DNA from: Antedon bifida
Taxonomy: Eukaryota; Echinodermata; Crinoidea; Comatulida; Antedonidae
Direction: 5' to 3'
Assembly: GCA_963402885.1 (NCBI GenBank)
Contig: OY727096.1
Location: 8,007,501-8,071,500, forward strand
Length of the DNA: 64,000 nucleotides
Every line of letters begins with the position of its first letter. Position 1 is the stretch's first letter. This document shows positions 15,101 to 27,100 of the stretch, piece by piece. Position numbers and translations under genes: made by a program. Below the pieces are notes generated by a model, which made no database searches, was not told where the DNA came from, and worked only from the letters and a program-made list of their open reading frames with translations.

Positions 15101-18100
15101 CTCAATGCACTGAGTATTACATCACAGTAGGGCAAAACATCTGACTCATTCCACTCCCTGATGTAAAATCTAGGCCTACTTAACTTCATAGTAGTTGAAG
15201 TGGTCAAACACAAGAGAATGAAAATATAATTACCTGAACACAAGCTGTGTGACAACGACTGGATATTGCATTGATACAGCAAACTTTACCAAACCATCCT
15301 GTTTCCTCCTGCCAAATATCTAAAAAAAATGTTTAATTTCAATTTAAATATTGAACTAATGTCAATTATTAAAATATACACATTAATACAATATGAAATT
15401 TAATTTATAGAAGAAAAAAAATGCTCTGATAAAGGTATGTTGAATTTTTGCTGTAAGTTTGTTTAAAAAAAAAATTGTATTATGTGGTAGACCATTATGG
15501 CCAAAATCGGTTTGAATAATTTATATTATGCTAAATAAAAGTATAAAAATCAATATATGAAATTGGTTTATTTGAAAATATATGGGAGGCTATTAGGGCC
15601 AAAATAGGCATCTATCAACTCATCCTTTATTTTTGTTTTAATACATAAAAATTCTGTTTCTAAATGTATATTTAAAACACATTTAAACTTTACGACAAGC
15701 ACTTTTAACCTTTCTGGTTTGCAATTTAAAATATTGTATAATAATAATAATAATATAATAATAATAATTTAGGTATCAACTAAACCGAAGAAAAATCAAA
15801 GGCACTTAAATTGGATGTTAAAAAGATGCGTTTTACAATTGTTTAGTACTCATGATATTTACAACCACAACATACAACTTTTGGAAGTACTTAAAAACCA
15901 CAATAAACCATTTCATTCTCAAGTTACATCGCCCCAAGCACTAATATTTGATTTTCTTTGTAAACAGCAAGGACCGCGACACATCCGCACAATAGTGACA
16001 GATGATGCCTGGATCGTTGCGCTTTTCCCTGTAAATAGCTAAACCAATTAGAACACTATTGATCCACCATTATGGGCATATTAATTAAAGGTGTTAAAGG
16101 TAATGTTATAAGAATAGGGACCTATGATATTGATATGTTGCGACACAAAGCTTGGTCATGTAATAGTTTATTGTAACTGTTATATGATATATCAAAGTAT
16201 CGCACAAAAAGCGGCATCAAAAGAAAGCTACAATAACCAAGAAATGAACTCCTATTAATTATGCTTTTAAGGGGTATGCAATCCAATGCCTTATGAAATG
16301 GATAAAATCAATAATGATTAATGAAACATAGAATTAAAATTGAATTGTACTGTATGTCCATATAAGGTTACAACATGGGAAACAGAACAGATTTGTTGTT
16401 CATAAACCAGGGATTCTCAATAGTTTGTTTAATTTGGACCTGATTCTTATTTAGAAACAATTGTGCAGGCCAGATAAACTATTTCTAAATTAGAATCAGA
16501 ATAACAAATTTTAAACTTTAAATTTAGAAATTGTCACCATTTTGACAATTAAGTAACATTTCATGCTAACATGAGCCTAGAGACTTTTATGGACTGTCAT
16601 TCATATGTGAAAAATATCCAAAATTTAATTATTATATTATAATAACTTATTATTCACATGTAAAAATAACATTAGTATAATATGTAATAACAAATTAAAA
16701 GAGCTCTTTTATATATAACAAGTAAATGTAATTATAATATCTATTTCATGGTTTCAATTTCCAAATTATTTCTTTACAGGTAAACATGATCACAATAATA
16801 TCTATAATTATAAAAATCATTTCAGTCTCAATTTTGTCATTGTTCTAAATTTTCTGCTATTTCATAATTTCATAATATCCATTCTTGCAGTAACAAATAT
16901 TTTATACCTGAAAATTACTTTTTTTTGTACTTTTTTTTAAAAGGGACACTGATCTTATATAGGTTCATATATCCAGTCTGAGGTGAATAAATCACACTTG
17001 GATCATGATTTAATAACTGTAGAGGTTAAGTGGAGACCAGAGATTAATGAAATCCAGAGATATTCTGCATCATAATCACTCCATTGGCCCTGGCATTATC
17101 ACCTTCCCTATGCATGGCTTCTCCTCCTCCTGCTATGAGTTTGTTGAACTTTTTTTTTGAAAGCACAAACATCTGTTTTCTCCAATTTTAACTTTGAAAT
17201 ATTATATTATTTTTCCTTGAATTAAGCTCTGTTTACACCATCACATTTTATGTGACAAAAAAAAATGTGATGTGCCCATATATGAACATGATGTCATATC
17301 ATTACTATATTTGGACATATCACTACCATGTTTGGGTACATCATACTTTTTTGTCAAACTTTTGTCAAACTAGTCTGATTGATACTGTAGTACAGACAGA
17401 GCTTTAATCACTATATGATACAAGGTTTCAGGGGCAAATTCAATAGGTTTTTACTAGGGTGTTTTTTTGGACGAAAATATCAAGAAAATCAATTTATTCT
17501 TTGAGTTAATGTTTCATCTCCATTTGCCAGGGCCAGAGGAAGATAATCTGGCAACATTCATGACATGTTGTAAACTTAAGTTTGTCTGGATGTAGGCCTA
17601 ATTGTACTCATTTAATTTCATGGTGGTGAAGTATTGCTGTGTAAAGAATATATACTGTACCGTCCTGTGAAAGTTACAGAAGACCTATCTGTAATCATGA
17701 TGAAGTTATGATCTACTGCAATGAGTATGGGTCTACCGAATAGGCCTATGAATGTAATATACAGCCCATACACATATAAATCAAACCAAATATATTATCA
17801 ACAATATAAACATTATAACCTTCATAGTAATGTGCAAAATATTTAGGGTTATTCAATGATTCCTTGGGGGCTAATGGTTTATGGCTGTTTTTTAAACTAA
17901 TAACAAATCCTTGTATATAATATATGCAAATGAATAATACATTGTGTTTTTATTAATATTAAATATAAGACCTACAGTGAGAATGATTTACTCTATCAAA
18001 ATAAGGAATGTATTGTAAATCATATTTCTATAATAAACCCCTACTCTACCTTCATTTTTAAATTAATTATTTAATATTTTGTTATATATGCCAAGTGCAT

Positions 18101-21100
18101 ACAAGAATAGCAAAATTCTAGTTCTAAAATTTAAATTTATGCCCTATACGAATCATGACAACCAAATAAGGAATTTGTTGTAAAGCATAATTTCTATAAT
18201 AAACCCAAAATGTCAATGTTCCTACCTGCATTTTTAAATTAATTATTTAATATTTTGTTATATATTCCATGGGCATGCATGAATAACAAAATTTTATGTT
18301 TATCTAATTTTAATTATGTCCTTGAAAGTTAAAATAATTTCTACTATTATTATCTTAACATCAGACAATCTATTCATTTTAATTGTGTGTTCTTTACTGT
18401 GCATTATCCTACCCTGTTATGTACCCATTCAAAGGATTTCATTTTTTCATTTTTCATTTCATAACATTTATTTACAAACTCTGTACATAAAAAGGATAAT
18501 GATATAATAAAGAGAATCAGGACACAAAGGAGATGCCAAAACCATGTCTTTTCAGATATTATGCATTCCATTGATTGAACAATCTTACTATCACACACTA
18601 ATAGTATTAAGGCAGTAGTGGTTTTTAACACAACGTAAAGCACCAGAAAGCATTTAAACAAGAAAAATCTTTTGTGCACAAAAATTAGAAAAAGAATTAT
18701 GAATTATGATGATATAATCATTGTAATGTATTAATGAGTATAGTTCTTCATTGCTAAGCTTCCATTTATAATTAGGCATAATTCTTAATTATTAACATGT
18801 TAACATCGTTTTATTTTTAACTTCAAATTAATTAAACAATTGATCAATATTTGCAGGAAACAAATCTATTTTCAATATAATAAGTTAAGCCTACCCAAAT
18901 AAATAGTCCTTAGTGCTATGACCACATATTGATTAACAGAATCCACATGCCTTAACTACACCATGATTGCTACGCAGTTGGACTCGGTTGGAGCTCAAAT
19001 TAAGTTACCAGCGAAAGAGCTAGAGTCATACCACAGACAAATTGCCTAACCCGAGGCGTCCCTGCGAGGGGTTCATCATACTACCTATCTAGGCCTGTAA
19101 CTCAACACCCGACAACCGTGTCGTTTTATGTATCTGACTGTTCAAGAAGCTATTATACGTGCCGAGTTTTCACTTTCTGTGCATTCACGAAAATAAAAAG
19201 CGCATAGTCAATTTCCATCAAAAATACTTCATCTTTCCTTGACAATTTAGTTGATGTCATAATAAAATTGATGTCAATATTATTTCCCTTTCTTTTTCAG
19301 ATATTAAAGAAATCGTAACCAGGTGATAGATATATTTCATAAAACTAGAAATTATGATGACACTTAAAAAAATGAAATAAATTCATAATATTTCATGGCA
19401 GAATCATTCTCATTAAAAATATATTGAAGTTGCATAAAGAATTATCTTTCTAGAATTGTTAAAAAATAAACAAATATTATGTACTGGACACCATACATTC
19501 CAAGCTCAGCACAGCCTCAACTTTTGGCAAAACTGTTTTCACCTTGATTTTAGGTATCGATTATGACAGGTTTTTCGTAATGCATGCAGATCGCTATTTT
19601 CCAACATTTCTTGTTTGGAAAAAGCGTTAAAGTTACATTTTACGTGCTCGTGCGAAAAACTACAAAAAAAAGCTTCTAAACTAAAAAGATAAGATATGCA
19701 TACAAATGCTCAATTCTAAATTGAAAAATCTAAAATCAAAGGAAAATAATTGCGAAAAAATTACAATGCTGAATAGAGTATTATTTGCTTATTTCAATAT
19801 TCTCATCCACAACCACTGACAATTAGGAGGCCTACTAAACAGAACTTTAAATCATTATCTAGAGTTTAGTGTTGAGGGAATAATAAAACTAGTAAAAGAA
19901 TGCATCACTAGGGAGTCAAATCTAAAATTCAATCAGGAAAAAGACCTCTAGGCTAACCAAAAACCATGTGCTACTCACTGGTAGCACATAAACAACAAAA
20001 ATCAATGGTTGTGGTTTATCAAATGTACTTTTATTTAGGCCTAGAACCTGTTTCAAAGCAATGAAACAAGTGTGAGAATAATTTGCTTTCATTTTTCTTG
20101 GCAGAAGCATTTTTCATAACTGGTTTAGTGGTGTTTTGTAGGCCTATTACATGTTGGAATGCCATTTCACCATTTTTATGTAGAACAGAGTTGTTTGACT
20201 TTAGTTGTAAAAGACCATAAACTCATTTATAAGCTACCATACATGCTCTTTTCTCTATTGGAGTTAAATATACAATAGTCAATCGACTTAAAATGTTCTG
20301 CATTAAAATGTATATGGTGGTACTGTATAATGCTAAATTGGATGCAGCTTTGAAATTTAGTTGTGTGATCAGTTTGAATTAGTAAGTAAAAATCAAAGGC
20401 GTTATATTGGATGTTAAAAAGATGCGTTTTAAGTTCTTTTTTAAAAATAGCAATAGAAGTTGATTTAGTAAAATGACGAGGGAGAGAATTCCAAAGAGAA
20501 GCAGCAGAGAACATAAAAGACCTTTGTCCATAAGATTTGGTGTTAATTCTAGGAACAAGTAGTAGGTTTTGATCAGCAGAACGAAGAAGACAAGCAAGAG
20601 GGGTGTAGGAGGGAAGAAGATCAAGGAGATAAGTAGGTTGTTTAAGAAGTAGCGCTTTAAATGTTAGTAAAAGGATCTTATATTTTATACGGGGGTCAAT
20701 AGGTAGCCAATGGAGGTTATATACAATAGGAGATTTCAAACATTCATTTGGTAATAAATGTGTATTGAAAACTGTGCAGTATGCCTGTCAGCAAAACATA
20801 TTTTAGGTGACTGTACATCACAAAAATTCTCTTCTTTTCATAGAAATATATAATGTTCAAAGTATATCAATTGCATAACACTGAAAGTATATGAACAGCA
20901 ATTATTATTTTATTATTTAAAACATACGTTTATTTTCCCTAAAATCCCAATTGTTTATGTTTACAACTGGCAGACAACAAGCTGTCAACCACTTAGTTGT
21001 ATTTGGAATTCTACTTTAAGACAGGTGCCATCCAGTTAATTATTCTGTACTTTGATGTAAATTATCGATCAGCCTATATAACAGAATGAATCTATTTGCA

Positions 21101-24100
21101 ACATCTTGCTTTAGTATTTATTCAATAACAATGTTATTACCATCAATATACCTAAACACTCAAAATCTCTTTAAACTGCATGAATCAATAAGTCTTTCAA
21201 ATTGCGTCAATTAAACACTAGAAGCATAGGGTCAAACAATACCCAATTTGAATGATACGGTCATTAGGTTATTGGGCTAATAGCTCCCCTTTCTCTTTTA
21301 ACAGGAACTGCAAGTAAGCCACATGTTGTTACTCTTAATCCCTATACAAAAAAGCAACAGCTCTCCTAAAGGAAAAACTAAAGTGTTGTATAAACAAATG
21401 GTAGTTTTAACAATTGGTTGTATGGGACTTCCTTCCACAGTTGTATGCAAATCACCATTGTGACTGATTCATGGGGATCCTGGCAAGCAGGTCAGGGGCC
21501 TGCAAGTGGTTGGAAGGAGAGGTGGTTTGCAAAAAATGATTTATTTATGTTTAAAAAATTCTGTTTCCAATTAAAAATAATAAATGAATGAGGAGAATAT
21601 TTTCGCACGTTGAAAGATTGATAAAATTCACCTACCTGGAGCAGAGTTGTTGACGCACGTCCAGAATTGTGTCTGTAAAATAATAATGTTTTTTATTTGG
21701 TACAGCAATATTGGTATAAACCTGGCCTCTTTACATTCAAATAAGCATCTCCACCCCTAACACCCACCCTCTCTACTCAAAGTCAAAATAAAAATGTACA
21801 ATGTAGAAATCAATATTAAAAATACAGATCTCTACACTGCAAACAAAAATAATTATTATCATTAATTATTAAAATGATTGTACAAATCATACATACCAGT
21901 GAAGGTGGACAATTATTGTTTAAATTTCCCACATGTTGTCTCCTACCAGCTGAGGTAGACTCAAGCACCATCTGAAAATATAAGGATATTTATTCCATAT
22001 TAATTATTAATAAATGTGATTTATTAATATTATATTATGCTGAAACTTTCTAATTGAGTTCCTTGGTACAGGTAAAGGGGTCTTTTTGTTAGGTAGAAAA
22101 TAAATAATAACTACATTTTTTTTTTAAATACCATGGAGTAATTTGTACATTTGTGAGAAATGAAGTGATTAAACACTAAACAAATCACTTTCTATCCTCA
22201 CATTAAACATTCACCAAAAAAACATTGAAAATCTTTAACTTTCTTATCATCTACTGTATCTGAAGTGTAATCTGAAACAAAATGATGCCCTTTGGTGAAA
22301 TAATCAACCAATCACAGTGAATCGTTTCCTAACAGCTTTTTCAATTAGTCCATTTTAGACAACAGTATCAAAATTCAATATGTGTATGTTCAGATCCTGT
22401 GGCCAAAAGGAAACTTGTTTTGTGTCTATTATGACTTTAGAATTCAGTTTATTTTTACCAGGGCATATTTAATTTCACGGTGGCCACATTACAGGATAAT
22501 TTGAACAGTAATTGGTATAGTCACAAACTGGTAAAAAATGTATCTTTCTTGAGTGTAATACTAATAGTTGACACAGCAAAGAAGAACTGAAAAATACACA
22601 TCCCCTATGTCTATGTTTGCTTTATACCAAAAGGTAAGACTAAAAGAGCAAAGAAATTCATCACCAACTTTTGAGTTTTCCACCAATGGTAGAACATCTT
22701 ATTTCGGTGCTCACTTCTCCTATCTCAATTGTTTAGCCAACAATTATGTATACATTTTATAAAATAATTTGAACTAACTTTTTTAAAAAATGTTTAAACT
22801 TTTATTGATTTCTTTGTATTGTATTGTTATATTCAATTAATATAAAAAAATTAATTAATTTTAAAAACTGTTTTATCATAATGTTATAATCTTAACTCAT
22901 ATTGTAATATCCATATCACAATTAATTGATTGAAATTTTGATACCATAAACTGAAAAATTAACAAAATATTAAAAACATCTAAAAGTGAGTACAATTTTT
23001 GTTTTCAAGTTAAATGTCCCCTCCCTCATTAATTTTGTTTTACTATATTTCCAATTTTAAAAAAAGTGTTGTATTCTGTATTAAAATTGAAAATAAAAAT
23101 CATTAAATTTACCATCAAAAGCACATACTGTAATCGTAACTGTTAATTACAGGATTGTTATTAATATACAGTCTGTTGATATCTGAGAAATGTACTATAT
23201 GAGTACTGTATAATGGTTAAATATCATCATTTTCTTTCGCAAACAAAATTGCGCATAAAATTCCTCCACATCTTGTATTAACTTATATTATATTTTTCAA
23301 TTTTGTAACAATCAAATAATTCAAAATTACATTTTTAAAATATGGCATACTGACTGTACAACTTAATTATTTCAATTTAAATAAATCAAATAAATAATTT
23401 AAAATATTTTGCCTTAGTTATCAATGAAGGAAAGGCTTACAACCAGTATTTAAATTCGAACATCTCAATTAATTTGTAAAACCTTGATGAAAAACACCTT
23501 AGGTAACATTTTCTGAGTAGGAATGTTAACTATATCAACTTGTACATCCTATGTTGTTGCCTTTGATAACCAGCAGAGTCCATTATGAATGTTGTTGAAA
23601 GATGTTTAGGAATAACATAGGACAAAGACCTCAATGGACTGTTGAACTTCATGTCTGAAAGTACAATGATTTAGTCCAGAATGCTATACATACTATGGAC
23701 ATATTTTTATTGGGTGTGGTAGGCTGGGCCACTCACTCAGCCTAAATTAGGTGCTCTATCCATTCCAACGGATGTTCTACATGAGCAGACAATGTACACA
23801 TAATACAAAAGGCTAGTTTGTGCATTCAATTAAAGAACATTAAAAAAGGAACAGTGTGAAGTAAATCAAGCACTTATTTCATACTTTTGTTTTTTATTTA
23901 AAAAAAATACCTTCCTATGTAGAAGCAATATGTAGTTACAGAGAAGAAATACAGAACAAAATATTGCCCAATAGATTAAAAATAATAACAACAAATTCTA
24001 CAATCAAAACAATAACTATTCTTAAAATGTGCCTTTAATAATATTTAAAAAAATGATTTAATAAATTAAACATTTAAACACACTGTGAATAAAACAAGAT

Positions 24101-27100
24101 ATGCATACTATTTAAACATTATTGGAAACAATAAATGTGGAAAATTCTCAATTGGCAAAGACTATTAGAATTCCCCAAATGTGACATGAGACTGAGAGAC
24201 TCAATAATAACCCATGAGCTAAAAATCAACACAGGAAGGGGCCGGCCTACAAATATTTGGCATCAATCATATCAATAAATTTACTGACATATACATCACA
24301 TTTTTTCATTATAAAAATACACAAACTGAGATTGCCAAAAAAAGTATGAACAAAATTGAAATTGTCTGTCTGTGTGCAGAACATAAAAAAAAAGTTTATA
24401 GGCTGAAATAGGTCAGAAAAGAGGAAAATCGACTTCTGGGTTTCTTTATTTAAAAGTGCATTCCTTCTTCTAGCTTCTATATGATTTTACATTATTAAAC
24501 TTGACATAAAACTGACAGATTTCTATTTTTATCAATAATAGCATCTGACACTTGAATAAGTGCAGGGGAAATAAGATCTATTCACTACACAATTTTATTA
24601 AATTCTTTGGAAAGTAGATCTCATAGTGTAAATCAAATTAACTTCGATTAGGTAGGGGAGAAATTTCCCAAAGCCATTACCTTCGTGAAATTAGGCAAAT
24701 TACAGGCAGACTGTGAGCATTAGTCGGTGTCTTTGTTTGCTCCCTGGTTCCAACATAGCAATGACGTTGAAACGTGCAAACATGAATAGTGGGGTTGATT
24801 GCACGACAATTACGACCGGTATTTGAATAGTAAGAACAAATTAAGACATACAACCAAGTTAATCAAGTTAATGAATTGGGAATTGCTGTGAATTAACTTG
24901 TCAATTTTCAAATTAATATGCTAATAATTTCTGGAAAATTGCTATGTTGTAAGATTGTGGGTATTTCAAATTACAGATACAAATTCGAAGACAGCTTTAT
25001 TATTAGTTAGTTTTCTAGCTTTTAAACAATTTTAAATATTATGTTGTAAACATTATATACTTGTTATTGTGGAAAGATTTACTTGTTCCTATATTTAAAA
25101 AAAGTAAATTTATTTTTGCCTGTCTGCATGTATGTAGGTGCTAAAGTCAACAGTATGTGATGGAGCTGTAGCAGTATAACCATATTGCTCAAGTTCACAG
25201 TGAGACAGAATTAAGGAAGGGGAGATACAAAATTGACCAAAAAAAGTGAGTGGGATAGTGAGCAGAATCGTCTGTCCGACAGGCAACCTCATAAAAATGA
25301 GTAGACCAATGAACAATTTCTACTAGCCAGCAATGTCTAAACACTTTGCTCAGAGATTGAAAGAAAAATGGAAATAAATTAATTTTTCTATAAAAAAAAC
25401 AAATTAACAAAAATGTTGGGCAGGTAAAAAATGTTTGTGGAAACCAAATTTTAAACATTGCTTGCCCGAAGGACAACCTAAATGTTAACAAGTTTAGATC
25501 CCTGAAATAAATGGTACGTCAGAGAATCTGTTTCTGTTGAATAGGTTTGAACAAATTACCTATATTTTCATGGGAAAAATTTCAAATATTATGGTAACAG
25601 TTAACAAATATTGGTGTGTATGAACTTTCAGATGCAAAAAAATGGTAAATTTTAAGTATTTTATAGCTAAGAAATGTAACCAAAACTAAACAGTTTTCTT
25701 TCATATTAAGTAGAAAGAAACAAAACAAGAATCAAATTCAAGGCCTCAATTGTAGTAAGGAAGTCTGTCTGGTTCTGAAACAACTAACAATGTGTTTATG
25801 TGTTTTTAATTGTTTTAAATACAGTTGTTGAAGAGTGATTTATGAAGCTATAAAATACATTGACTACTTTATCTAAACGCATGTTAACACCGATTATCAG
25901 GTTTAAATCAGTTATCAGTCAAATAAAGGAAATAATAAATGACCATTTAAAAAGCTTGTTGTCAAATACAGAAAGGTAAATGTTTATTTAGCGCCAGGAG
26001 TATTACCTTTAGTAGCTTATGTTAAATAATGTTACTTTCTGTTTGAAAATAGTCATCAAATACTAAAATGTTGTTATTGTTTGTGGATTTTATAATACCA
26101 TACACTCTTGGCCTAATATAATATGCCTGGTTTTTGAGAATATCTGGTATTCCTAATGTGTTTGGGACTTTTGCACCTTTATCAAAAGTCTAGTATTGAA
26201 AACTAGAGTTTCTGAGATTGTCCGGTATTGGGAAAGTGACAACTGTAGTAAAAGCAATTTTTTCTATAGAGTACCGTTATTTTATCAACTGAAATGAACG
26301 TGGCCTACAGCTTTACTTTAACAGAATTAATTCTAATGTTAGTTTTTTTTAAATAAAAATACAGTTATATAATTTTACAGTTGATAGATGTTAGAAAACG
26401 TTTTGTTGAAATTGTTAAAATAGATTTATTTAATAAATATATCTAAAGTACTGTTTACGGTATATTAAGAGTTTCAGTTTCACGTTTGTTATTTTTATTA
26501 TTTGCTATTTATTTATAGTTATTGTAACTTAAAGCAATTGCATTTTTCTTCTTTTTCTTTATATTACGTTAAATTAATTATTTCAACATATGGCATATTT
26601 CATAATTATAATATTTCTTATGCAAGTTTCATGGTGTTGCTTTGATTAGTTTCTTTTAACTAAATCTTATCACGTTTTGTCAATGATGATTATGTTTAAT
26701 GTTGTTTTTGTTGGCAATAAAGTAAAATATATATGTTTAATTTTTTAAATTTTAAATTTGAATGTTTCACTTACCAAGTCACAAGCATACTGACAGGAAG
26801 GATAGCTCCTTATTTTATGGCAACAAGTAGGATCTGTTAGAAAAAATGAAATTAAAACAATATTTTAAATGCACATTTTGATCTGTACACTTTGACATGT
26901 TTTAAAAGATTGGTTGAAAAGATCACAGACAATTTGTAATGTTAATAAGATAAATCAGACAATTACTAAAACTTGCGTACAAAACGTTTAAAACATCGGA
27001 AAGTCATATTTTTAAACACAATGGTCACAGTGCAAATAGCCAAGTACTCGAAAAAGTCTTGACATTTTCGGTTAGTTTAAACCTTACAACCAGGTTAGTT

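Larger units (their letters stand above)
6880..15233. other. RECK intron 5 (8.35 kb)
   Basis: The largest intron. Supportable items are a palindromic MITE (13768-13872) and a perfect palindromic X-box-like site (13585-13598). The only ORFs are short, AT-rich and without protein character. Confidence 0.55.
15320..21635. other. RECK intron 4 (6.3 kb)
   Basis: Holds two 3' ends of one LINE family (15728-15842 and 20365-20760), a MITE (17223-17406) and a diverged tandem duplication (18001-18320). A less AT-rich patch at about 18960-19150 has no recognised identity. Confidence 0.6.

Noticed and set aside
16400-16520. Possible hAT end (CAGGGATTCTCAA) in RECK intron 4
   Set aside because: No matching inverted end or target duplication found nearby.
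18960-19150. Possible tRNA-derived SINE or tRNA gene in a less AT-rich patch
   Set aside because: No cloverleaf, A-box or B-box could be read. No tRNA or rRNA gene was recognised anywhere in the window.
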